DNA of 64,000 nucleotides, from NCBI GenBank assembly GCA_032158295.1, contig CM063244.1, positions 4,034,510 to 4,098,509 on the forward strand, in the 5' to 3' direction. Origin of the DNA: Pycnopodia helianthoides (Eukaryota > Echinodermata > Asteroidea > Forcipulatida > Asteriidae). A program made the position numbers and the translations under genes. This document shows positions 47,099-57,400 of the stretch, piece by piece (the first letter of the stretch is position 1; every line of letters begins with the position of its first letter). The notes under the pieces are model-generated. The model saw only the letters and a program-made list of their open reading frames with translations, did not search any database and was not told the origin of the DNA.

Positions 47099-49043
47099 GT
47101 AATTATAATAATAATATGGACTTATAATGGGCACATCTCCGGAAACCGATCAAGGTGCATACGAGGTGACACAAAAGTTATGTTCAGAACAAGTGAAGCG
47201 AGAAACTAGTGAAACAAATGGGACTTCAATTCAATCTTGAAATGTATTTACAGTAAGGTGTCCTTTAAAAGTGCCACATTTCCTTCAGTTTTCAGTCTTA
47301 AGTACAGAAATCCCTTTACAGCACTTAGTAGGAAACACCGGGATGATGTGCAGTGTGGCATCACAGCCAAAAGGTCCACGTGAAGAAGCTTAAAGTTAGC
47401 AAAATCTAACGAAAACTGAGGTTGTATGAAAAACTTGGTTTGAAGATTTAACAATGTAACTTGAAAAGAATTAAATGTTGCTTTAAGCATTTTTTTTCTA
47501 TGTAGTTGAACATTTCTCAGGTTTCCATATTACTATAAGTTTGCTCTGTCACACATAAAAAAAACATAGCATTAGTATTAACTGTAACTTTTTAGTACTA
47601 ATTATAGTATAAAGTAGCTCCCATTTTCGTTCATTATGAATTGTTTTTATACAGAAAACTATCTGTATAAAATAAGCCAACCCTTGTTTTCAATCTATTT
47701 TCCCACTTTATTACAGGTGGACAGAATACCCCAACACGACAAAGGTAAGTGTATTAACAATTGTGTTTACAGTTACAGAGAAGTTAAAGACCACTTGTGT
47801 TTACAGTTACAGAGAAGTTAAAGGCCCTGTACACTATTGGTAAGATCGAAAAACACAAATGTTCACAGATTCACACACAACTTACATGATTTAAGGTAAG
47901 TAATGGTAGAAAGGGTGCCCTAAAATGCTATCATTTCTGAGAAATGATTAAAACAATAGTTTTTATCACGAGTGGTAAAAACTTGGTGTTTGAAAAAAAC
48001 AGAAAACACATAAGGTCTCTTTTCACTATTTTCTCGTGGCCTCGATGACCAATTGAGCTCAAACTTTCACAGGTTTGTCATGCATATGTTGAATCACAAA
48101 ATAATGTGGACACTGATTTTGAGCTGTTACCAAAAGTGTACAATACCTTTAAGTTAAGTTGTCCTACTGTAAATTTTTACAAACTACTTGGTCTAGTTTA
48201 AATTTCTATATATTTGTCATTGTAATTTTGTTGCAACTCGGCCCATGGCTACCTAGAACAATTTTAATAAATAAACTACTCAATAAAGAAGAAAAAACAG
48301 CCCAGACGTTTTGATTGTACATACATGTACATGTACATGTTACAATGGATTTGCACATTAACAAGAACCACTGTCAAGTTAGTATGCTTTTAGCTTTATA
48401 CATTAAGCAGAGGTTATAAAATGGTATGCTGTGAGCAGAAAATGTCTGCTCAAACACAGTTTATGAAATTGACCTTGTTCAAGTATGTCATGGGCTCTGT
48501 CAGTCTGATGTCAACCACTAACCGTGTCGTGGCCGAGCGGATAATAGCACCGGACTCAAGCTCTGGTGTTTCTGTTCAGAGTGTGGGTTCGAGTCCCGGT
48601 CGTGACACTTGTGTGTCCTTAAGCAAGACACTTAACCCTTATTGCTGCATCCTTCGGATGGGACATAAAGCCATAGGTCCCGTGTGTTGGGTAATGCACG
48701 TAAAAGAACCCAGTGCACTTATCGAAAAGATAAGGGGTTCGCCCCGGTGTTCCTGGTTTGATTGGCAGCATATTGCGCCACAGCACCTTGTAAACCATTA
48801 CATTGTGCTATGTAAAGGAATAGGTCTAATTCTTCAAAACGTAGCTCCATAATACCTTGCAGGAAAATACTGAATGTTGACGCGCCTTGAGCGTCACTGA
48901 GTGACGGATATGAGCGCTATATAAGAAGCCACTATTATTAACCACCCATTAGATAAATGTTTTGATGGAATGAACTGTTTTATTTGATTCTTCTCAGATC
49001 ACAGGATGGTTTGCCTCCTGATAAGCATGATAAGATGGATTAG
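46888..49043 (+). CDS. Small single-pass membrane protein, 94 aa, three exons (unidentified)
   Basis: Joining 46888-47098, 47717-47744 and 48998-49043 gives an uninterrupted 94-aa frame. I do not recognise the family and assign no function. The N-terminal 30 residues are Ser-rich and polar. Residues about 39-56 (WWLIYILAILMVLIHLGW) form one strong membrane span. The tail of about 35 residues is hydrophilic and basic/acidic (TPTRQRSQDGLPPDKHDKMD). There is no obvious signal peptide, and topology cannot be set from the sequence. Support comes from three independent agreements: AG acceptors with pyrimidine tracts, GT donors, and intron phases 1 and 2 that match across every junction. The gene lies between dystroglycan and glycerate kinase and converges on the latter. 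Any 5' non-coding exon is unseen. Confidence 0.72.
47717..47744 (+). CDS. Small membrane protein, 28-nt microexon
   Basis: TTTATTACAG precedes and GTAAGT follows, both close to consensus. The 28 nt enter in phase 1 and leave in phase 2, encoding (G)GQNTPTRQ(R). Splice quality and phase fit are the only evidence. Confidence 0.65.
47818..48152 (+). mobile_element. Miniature TIR transposon, family C, copy 2
   Basis: It is the same element as at 17.5 kb in the opposite orientation. It lies in the second intron of the small membrane gene. Just before it a 33-bp segment (GTGTTTACAGTTACAGAG...) is repeated in tandem. Confidence 0.75.
48524..48940 (+). mobile_element. tRNA-Leu-derived SINE, full length
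   Basis: The head (48524-48610) folds like tRNA-Leu with loop CTCAAGC (anticodon CAA). Box A is TGGCCGAGCGG and box B GGTTCGAGTCC. A body of about 290 bp follows, then a tail (GAGCGCTATATAAG, ending ATTATTA) of the kind shared with a partner LINE. It would be transcribed by RNA polymerase III. It lies in intron 2 of the small membrane gene. Confidence 0.85.
48998..49043 (+). CDS. Small membrane protein, last coding exon
   Basis: The acceptor GATTCTTCTCAG ends at 48997. The first base completes an Arg codon, then 14 codons (SQDGLPPDKHDKMD) run to TAG. No convincing poly(A) hexamer lies close downstream. Confidence 0.65.
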
Positions 49044-49439
49044 TCACCATCCATCCTGGGAGGATGTAAGAACATCGCTGGAGACCAGGAGCAGTGCCAA
49101 GGCTGAGCTCATGTTCTGCTAGACTGGTCCCCTGTCGCGGATAAGGACAGGCACCGATCTATTAATCAAAATGATGGTCACTGCTAGACTGGTCCCCTGT
49201 TCTTATCCGCAAGACCGCAATGGGATGCGAGGTCAAAGGTGCGTTTGTCAGGATCCCTCCAAATGCTCAAAGTCGGTCTCTAGCGTTAATCACGAGCCTC
49301 GAAGTGTGACGTCAGATGTTCGGACTAATGTTCTGCTTGCTGGCTGAAAAGTATCAAGCTTTAGAATAAGAAGTTTTTTTTCACAACAAAGTGATAATTC
49401 TTCCAATTTAAAAGACAAAGAACACGAAATGGTAATAAT

Positions 49440-50720
49440 ACTTCTCAAAAATAATTTGTTTCCATCTGAAATATAACTGATTATAAAGTTCGTAAAAATA
49501 CCAATCCTCCATAGAAGTATTTCCATCTGAAAGCTCACTGATTCTAAAGTTCATACCAGTACCAATCCTTCAGAGAAATATTTCCATCTGAAAGCTCACT
49601 GATTCTAAAGTTCATACCAGTACCAATCCTTCATAGAAATATTTCCATCTGAAAGCTCACTGATTCTAAAGTTCATACCAGTACCAATCCTTCGGAGAAA
49701 TATTTCCTTCTGAAAGCTCACTGATTCTCAAGTTCATACCAGTACCAATCCTTCAGAGAAATATTTCCTTCTGAAAGCTCACTGATTCTCAAGTTCATAC
49801 CAGTACCAATCCTTCAGAGAAATATTTCCATCTGAAAGCTCACTGATTCTAAAGTTCATACCAGTACCAATCCTTCAGAGAAATATTTCCATCTGAAAGC
49901 TCACTGATTCTAAAGTTCATACCAGTACCAATCCTTCAGAGAAATATTTCCATCTGGAAGCTCACTGATTCTAAAGTTCATACCAGTACCAATCCTTCAG
50001 AGAATTATTTCCATCTGAAAGCTCACTGATTCTAAACTTCATACCAGTACCAACCCTCCATAGAAGTATTTCCATCTGGAAGCTCACTGATTCTAAAGTT
50101 CATAACAGTACCAAACCTCCAAAGAAATATTTCCATCTGAAAGCTCACTGATTCTGAAGTTCATAACAGTACCAAACCTCCAAAGAAATATTTCCATCTG
50201 AAAGCTCACAGATTCTAAAGTTCATACCAGTACCAATCCTTCAGAGAAATATTTCCTTCTGAAAGCTCACTGATTCTAAAGTTCATACCAGTACCAATCC
50301 TCCATAGAAGTATTTCCATCTGAAAGCTCACCGATTCTAAAGTTCATAACAGTACCAAACCTCCAAAGAAATATTTCCATCTGAAAGCTCACTGATTCTA
50401 AAGTTCATAACAGTACCAAACCTCCAAAGAAATATTTACATCTGAAAGCTCACAGATTCTAAAGTTCATACCAGTACCAATCCTTCAGAGAAATATTTCC
50501 TTCTGAAAGCTCACTGATTCTAAACTTCATACCAGTACCAATCCTCCATAGAAGTATTTCTATCTGAAAGCTCACCGATTCTAAAGTTCATAACAGTACC
50601 AAACCTCCAAAGAAATATTTCCATCTGAAAGCTCACTGATTCTAAAGTTCATACCAGTACCAATCCTTCAGAGAAATATTTCCATCTAAAAGCTCACTGA
50701 TTCTAAAGTTCATATCAAAT
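49440..50720. repeat. 61-bp satellite, 21 units, with 4-unit higher-order repeat
   Basis: Units begin at 49501 and every 61 bp to 50660 without a single length change; a degenerate unit precedes them. Three unit types can be told apart by the text after CCAA: A (TCCTTCAGAGAAATATTTCC), B (ACCTCCAAAGAAATATTTCC) and C (TCCTCCATAGAAGTATTTCC). The order from 50050 is C-B-B-A, C-B-B-A, C-B-A. The period of 61 excludes a coding repeat. Confidence 0.95.
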
Positions 50721-50773
50721 TTTCCGAAATACTGGAACACTGGTAATACCAATCAAAGCTTGAAATCATAATT

Positions 50774-51156
50774 TTAAAGGCAAAGTATACCTTTGGTTTT
50801 GGGAACCGTTTGATTATTTTAATCCTATATAAATGTCGATACACAATAAAACTAACCTGTGAAAACTTCATTTCAAAAGGTGGTTGCGTTTTTGAATATC
50901 ACCAAAATCCACAGCGAATATGTTCACGCATAAAGAATAATCCCAAATAGGAATAATGATCTGAGAAACGTTTCCGACAGAAAGGTTTCTCAGATTCAAG
51001 TTTTGGGGGACAAAAACTGATTTTCCATATCCACATTATTTTGAATTGAAATATTTCTCAAAATGCTTGATACTATCGAAAGTTGCTGTACTTCTAACCA
51101 AGTCAGTTTTTATTGCCATTAATTTGAGTGATTACCAATCGTGTACTTCCCTTTAA
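50774..51156 (-). mobile_element. Miniature TIR transposon, family D, copy 1
   Basis: The ends are TTAAAGGCAAAGTATACC and GTACTTCCCTTTAA. Internal matches to the 57.9 kb copy (AACGCAACCACCTTTTGAA on one strand) show opposite orientation. It lies immediately after the 61-bp satellite. Confidence 0.7.
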
Positions 51157-52235
51157 AGTGATAAAGTCTGGCCCATTAATTTTATGAGAACTTAGTTTCT
51201 TTAAAGATTTACATGTAGACCTTTATTATAAATGTGTCCCCAAAATTGTCTTTGTTAAAAGAAATGAGACATACATGTATTTGATTTCAATGGGAAATAC
51301 ATTTATTTTACCGCTTCAAAAATTTAAAACTCATAATGCCTAAATTTTGTATCAAAATTATTGCTCAGATTTATGTACATTTGTACATATATGCACAAAA
51401 TATAAAAGTTAAAATTATTTCTTTATACAAGCAAGTTGGTTCATGAATTGATTTGATTGGCTAAAGGCTATTAATAAATATTTAAATGACCTTTAAAGTT
51501 TTTAAAAATAAAGAAAATAAGTTATATAATATGATTTTAATAGTATGAGTTAAATGAGACACTCGATTTCCATAAGAATACATTTATATTACAGCTCCGT
51601 AAATTTAAACTGGTATTTACATGGCATACTCATACATTGATAAGAGTGTAAATGTGAAGTCATCATTATTTCTTCATAAAAAAATAAGTCCATTTATGAG
51701 TTGCCAAGTGTATTCAATATAATTTGTGACCCGATCTGTCGAAATGAGGAATATATCGACCCCTTATAAAAATTGAGTTGTGCATACCGTGTTCACAAGT
51801 AACTCAATGGCTTTCCAGCAATATCATTATTTTTTCCGTATCTTATTCCAGTCCGAAGTTATCGGGAAATGAAAAAAGTCTACAAGACAAGGCCACTTCC
51901 ATTTTTTTACGACGTGTTTGTTTAGATACTCGTTTTAATTAACTTTGAAGAGAATCAATTGTGTACAAACATGCTCAAGAAAACGTACTTTTTGTGGATT
52001 TATTCATCTTTTCAATTAAAGATAAGACCACGACAAGAAAGATCAAGTTTTATTTAACCTAATACCACCGAAATTGCGGGATCGTTTTTTGTAGTGTTTT
52101 TTCATGATTTTCGATTGTGACCAACTTTACACGCAAATTACATGCAATATGTTCTGTCTGACACATTCCTCATTTCGATAGATCAGGTCACATTTGTGGT
52201 TTGATTGGCTATTATTAAATAATAAACAAACACAA

Positions 52236-52332
52236 TGATGTTTTGTAAAAACTATAAAATAAAGCAAAATAATGTGATTCATCCGATGTTTTTGAGAAAC
52301 TATAAAATAAAGCAAAATAATGTGATTCATAT
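52236..52332 (+). repeat. Two-copy 48-bp tandem duplication
   Basis: AACTATAAAATAAAGCAAAA, continuing to GTGATTCAT, occurs at 52250 and 52298. Confidence 0.8.
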
Positions 52333-52507
52333 GCTGTTACTGCTAATGTAAGTGAAAAGTGTTTTTTTTCTAGAGGACTGGGAAGACATCAATTGATCTC
52401 TGTTTACCTTCTCAGTTTACTTAGTCTGTTAACACAGATCTATCCTGATCATCTTTGTCCAAAGCTACAACTAAAAGGAGAGCTGTAGAAGGAGTACAAT
52501 CGGTGCT

Positions 52508-52721
52508 CGATATGGGGCAGAGGGTACCCCCACCTACTTGTGTCTTCACTGTGTGCTTGGAATCTCAGGAATTCTTTTGAGGATTTTTATTTTATTTTAT
52601 TTTATTATTTTTTTTTGGGGGGGGGGGGTAGTTCTGTACAAGAGGAAAATAGTGTGTTATAGTATGGGAGCATTGGGGGGGGGGGGGGGGGACGGGGACG
52701 ACGACCCTCTGCCCCATATCG
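52508..52721. mobile_element. 214-bp TIR element with long G runs
   Basis: CGATATGGGGCAGAGGGT at the left and its exact reverse complement at the right bound two G tracts (about 52616-52628 and 52675-52691). It is non-coding and prone to assembly or length error. Confidence 0.6.
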
Positions 52722-52788
52722 GGCAGGCTATAAAGGAGTTGGGTTTCATTGAGTGCCCAGCTTCAATTAGAATATTGATCACTGAAGC

Positions 52789-53110
52789 TATAGACCCCTT
52801 GCATATGACGCCACACTCTCAAGAAGCGCCATCCCTGAGGCCAAAAGGAGGCAGTTCATTGGACAATAGCTGTTCTTTGTACGTAAAAACGTGCGCGTGA
52901 CCGGCGTACTTGTAGCGTTTCGCGTTATGCAAGGGGGTCTATTGGTTTCTAATGGCTCCCCTTGCACAACGTGGAATGCACCTCCGAACAATGCGCGTCA
53001 TTTTGGGAGTAAAATCTTTTGTGCATATGTTTGTGCAAGATTTTGACTCCCAAAATGGCGAACAGGTTAGGCGCGTTTGAGTGCGCTGCGCATTGTGCAA
53101 TGGGTCTATA
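52789..53110. mobile_element. Hairpin-containing TIR element, 322 bp
   Basis: TATAGACCCCTTGCATATG at the left mirrors CATTGTGCAATGGGTCTATA at the right. Internal ATTTTGGGAGTAAAATC and GATTTTGACTCCCAAAAT form a stem with a short loop at about 52999-53056. It is CpG-rich. Confidence 0.6.
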
Positions 53111-53509
53111 TGTACATGTACATCAGGAAATGGTGTCTAGACTTGCTGGATATTTTACTACTGCACATGGGTGGTAAAGTAACAAGTAAGGCAGATTTAG
53201 ACTCATTGAAGCAGTTGAACGCATTATACTCGGAAGAAACATGTGTGACTGTTTCAACTCTTGGAACATACTGTTAGAAATATGTATCACCAAATTTTTT
53301 TGAATTATGAGTCTACAGTATAAAACTGTTTCTTTCATAATTTGCATTGAACAGCAGACATCCCAAATGAAGTTTGGAAGGTTTCGGCTCCATTAAATCA
53401 AGAACATTTCAGGTAGTGTTACCAAACATCATAATTAGATTAACCCATCCTAACATTTCCGAGTTCATGTACAGTATCACGTTCTGAAAAATACAAAAAT
53501 TCTGCGTTA

Positions 53510-54436
53510 TCATTTCAAATTGGGTTCTGGAGGAATCACAAGTAAGACTTGAATATCCATTACATTTGTTCCTGTCAAGCCCGTGACCAACAAATCCTTC
53601 CCTCCATTTGCTTGACGATAGAATGAATAAGAATTGTTGTTCCTCAGAAACTGTTCAGCCTCGATGCCCGATTGAGTGGCCAGCATGACTTGATGGGGGT
53701 CGGCCAGCGCTCCTGCAGCATCAGTCGGACCATCTTGACCGTCTGTGCCCCCACTCAGAAACACAACTTGGAAGCCTTCTCGTACAAGATGCTGGACGTT
53801 TGATTGCTTGTTCATCCCGATGGCGACAGCTAGAGACATCTCTTGGTTCCTACCACCTTTACCCTGACCAACAACTGTTACAGTGGTCTCCCCTGCTCCA
53901 ATCAAACACATTGGCTTATTTTGATCGGAGGCGTTCTGTACGAGAGTTTGAATCTTTGCTTCAGCATCAAGTCCACACAGCGCAATTAGGTCTTTGTTGA
54001 TTTGTTTGAAACCTTCCGAGTCGCTTTGGGTAAGCTTTGCTTTATACAGGCAGAGTATGTATTCGGCAATCTTGACAAACGAATCCCCTAGTTTTCTTGC
54101 CTCGCCGGACAGCTCATTAGAAAGCAACAAAGCCTCGAAACCTAAATCCTGGGCACACCTCTTTGCTTCCTCAGTTGCGAGTTGGTTATTACCAATGGCA
54201 ACATTCAACACAAGATCTTGTGAAGATGATGATGATGCCTTTTTCTCGTTTGCTGTCCCCATGGCAACCTTCCCTTGAAAGAACTTGAGAACGCTTTCAG
54301 GGATTGAGGTGGTGGCTCCGAGATGAGAAATGATATCTAAGCAGTCCTGAGGTGTTGAGCTGTCCATTATTGTTGGTCCACTAGCTATCATGTCAAGTTG
54401 GTTTCCGATAATATCAGACAAAATCAGACTCACCAC
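53510..54436 (-). CDS. GLYCTK: Glycerate kinase coding exon 6, MOFRL domain
   Basis: The acceptor is TTCTTTCCAG. The exon holds 308 codons and a TGA. It opens VVSLILSDIIGNQLDMIASGP, has a Ser-rich variable loop near residues 314-320, then the MOFRL signature motifs. No strong AATAAA was found close downstream on this strand. Confidence 0.97.
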   Translation of the reverse strand: MVSLILSDIIGNQLDMIASGPTIMDSSTPQDCLDIISHLGATTSIPESVLKFFQGKVAMGTANEKKASSSSSQDLVLNVAIGNNQLATEEAKRCAQDLGFEALLLSNELSGEARKLGDSFVKIAEYILCLYKAKLTQSDSEGFKQINKDLIALCGLDAEAKIQTLVQNASDQNKPMCLIGAGETTVTVVGQGKGGRNQEMSLAVAIGMNKQSNVQHLVREGFQVVFLSGGTDGQDGPTDAAGALADPHQVMLATQSGIEAEQFLRNNNSYSFYRQANGGKDLLVTGLTGTNVMDIQVLLVIPPEPNLK

Positions 54437-57400
54437 CTGGAAAGAATAAGAAAACAGAATATAATTGAGCCTCCAGCACCCTAGCTTGTTCTTGTTACTG
54501 ATGCTTTTGCCCTACAAGATTTGAAAAACAAACCAAAAACTGAAGTACAGACCTTTTATTCAAAACATTATTTAAAAATAGGGGTTTGATCATACTAGTT
54601 TTCAGGCAGCAGACTGATTCCTTGAAACTTTTTTTTTGCAGTTTTTAAAAGTGGTATGAAGGCATGTTTATCAGTTGCACTTGAGACTTTTGTTTTAAAA
54701 GTAGTTACACTTTTCATTTTTGTTGATACTAGGAAGGAAATTTAAATAAATAAATCAATAGTAAACTTGCGGGTACAACCATGTGAGAGTGTTGGCTCTG
54801 AAAAGAGCCGGTGTGGTCTCGACGTTTCGAACAGTATACTCTGCTCGTCTTCAGGAGAAACACTCTCACAAAAGAGATTTACACATGGTTGTACCCGCAG
54901 GTTTACTATTTATTTATAGTTCCTTCCCAGGGCTCAAGTTTGACACAGTGATTTTAGCATTGGGCCAGTAAACTCATGACCGGACAAGTCCGGCGGTCTA
55001 TAATATCTTGAACAGAAACAAATTATGTTCAAATGTTGACTTTGAGTAATGATTTGAAGTTAATACCCTATAAGACAAAATGAGGTAAATCTTCTCTTAT
55101 AGTGCTTGTTCAATTAAATACAAACTAAACTGTGCAGGGAAGTCTTTTCTCAGTTTGAATCTGGTCTTGTAAAGTTATTTCTGGTCCAGTAAACATTTAT
55201 GAGATACAAGTCCTGTGGTCTTGTAAATTTTCCCCCCAAACTTCGAGCCCTGCTTCCTATTTTTTCCACACCATGCAAAGCTTCAAACAATACTTTGTTG
55301 ATACTGTTTTGCCTCACTTTTAAATGGAATATAAATCAAACATGGAATATAAAAATGGAATATAAATTAGTAACAATTGCAATTGTTGGAACCCTCAATT
55401 ATCTTAAATCCACCAATCATCACCTGGGCTGGGTAGGCCAACTGTGCCAGACCACCTCCTTTCAATCTAGACATGTGCTTTCGGATTGTGTTGAGTTGAG
55501 CGATTGTACACCCCTTCATGGCCAGTGTCTTGGATACATCGTGGATATCCTGTAAGGTTAATGGTGGGATGGGCGACGGGAGCAAAGCTGAGCCACCACC
55601 TAAGAACAAAATTGAACTCATTATAAACTGGAGTCACTTCACAAACTATCTGGTGGAAAAAATAGAAGGCCTTAGGTACAAGAGCATCACACCGCTTTAC
55701 ACAGTCGAGTAAACCCAGGGTTTTGCCCAGGATTTAAAAGACCTTAGGTACAAGAGCGTCACACAGCTTTACACAGTCGAGTAAACCCAGTGTTCTGCCC
55801 AGGATTTCTTTAGTGGTGGAAAACTGTTTCCCTGGAAACCATTGCGAGATGGATCAGTTATACGGTAGATCATATAAATAGACTCAAATCAAAGAAGTAC
55901 TCAAAATTTGGATACCATTTTTTACTGGTAAATACCCAATTTTACATTTACGTTGAAAACCTTTGAAAGGAAATTTCAAGTGTAATTTAAAAATTTTGAA
56001 AATGTGTGGTGGTCGGAAACAGAAAATTCTGCCAGTGGTGGATCCTGAGTGCCGGGTGGGTTTTCCGGCACAAACCACTGTGGGCAGAACCTTGTAAACC
56101 ATACTATTTCATCAAGTTATAAGCCCAATAAACTCAAAAGTCCATAAAACAGTTCAGTACAACAACAAAAAAAAAAAAAAAAAAAAAAGAGAAGTTATTG
56201 GCACTTTGACCTTTGCATATAAATTAGTTTCTTCCTCATTCCAAATGATGGCATGGCACCATGTGCATAAATGGTTTCTTTTAAGCGACTTATATTCTGA
56301 TAGAAGCTTACGACATGTTCTACGGTTGCATAAAGTTCTGAACCCTCCTAAATCTTGATAACATTTTCCAGTGAGTTGACCAACCCTTTGAAAACATTCA
56401 ACTGTAGCACACATTGTGTATTGTGATACTAGTACTTGGGTGGGCTTAGCATGCATTTACCATGATACTGCAGGGCTGTAGTGCATCTATCGCTCTGAAC
56501 CATGTAGATGATATTAACTTGTCATATAGTAAAAGGGTTAAAGATTTCATAGACCGATGTAATCAAGTTTCTTAGGCTGTCAAATTTTTGTTTTGAACAT
56601 TCCTTTAGTGAGTTTAATATTCTCACCAGATATCAAGGTAATCATTAGGTCATCCTTGCCGAGATCCGATGCCAGCTTGGTTATCTTATCTGCTGCCCTC
56701 TGTGAATCTTCATCAGGAAAGTTGTCTTTAGCGCCTTCCATTATTACTACCTTGGAGTCACTGGAGGGTAACATATCACTGAAAATAACCAAATAAAGAC
56801 TTGGGCTATCATATCCTTCATGTAATGATAACATGATAAAGTTTCCATAATGCAGTTACCTTATAGTTTAAGACTGTGTCTCATCTATGAATGGGGAGGT
56901 GAAGGAGTAAGACGTTGTCTCAACTTTGGTGGGAAGGAGACAGAATAAGACTCGGTCTCATCTATGGGTGGGGTAGACTTGGTTCAAGTCATGTCTCGCG
57001 CTAATCGAGTCAGTAATGTATGCAGCTTTTGTAGTGCACCCCCTCTCCCCTCTAATGACAATTAATTGCAAATCCAGGGAGTTTTTGATCTCGAAGGACT
57101 TGGATAGCAGAGCTGATTGGTACATTCCCGGCAAATGAGGGCGCACAACAAAGTGATGAAATAAAGCTGCTGTGTTTATGTAGAGTGCATGAAGTGGATT
57201 AATCAGACACTTCATTTGCCCTGTAAAGAAGAGGGTCAATTGAACTGAATCCACAGTCAGATACTGAAAATACAGTTGGCATTATAATAGTTGATGATGA
57301 TGATGATTCACAGCATTTGTATGGCGCCATATATCTGTTTCAGAAACATTCAAAGGCGCGAGATAGCACCATGTAATGGTTTACAAGGTGCTGGTGGCGC

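Larger units (their letters stand above)
47099..48997 (+). other. Introns of the small membrane gene
   Basis: Intron 1 (47099-47716) is AT-rich without a clear repeat. Intron 2 (47745-48997) is mostly a family C element and a SINE, with an ACATGTAC run near 48320. Confidence 0.6.
49044..53509. other. Intergenic region between small membrane gene and glycerate kinase
   Basis: It contains a short duplicated segment (CTAGACTGGTCCCCTGT at about 49120 and 49184), the 61-bp satellite, one TIR element, 1.3 kb of AT-rich DNA, a G-run element and a hairpin-containing element. No gene was seen. Confidence 0.6.

Noticed and set aside
48524..48610. tRNA-Leu gene
   Set aside because: The acceptor stem pairs poorly (about 5 of 7) and the sequence continues into a SINE body and tail, so it is a SINE head rather than a tRNA gene.
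48421..48852. 143-codon open frame
   Set aside because: It runs straight through the SINE, including the tRNA-like head.
49440..50720. CRISPR-like or protein-coding repeat array
   Set aside because: The whole 61-bp unit is repeated with no unique spacers. The period is not a multiple of three and the context is eukaryotic.
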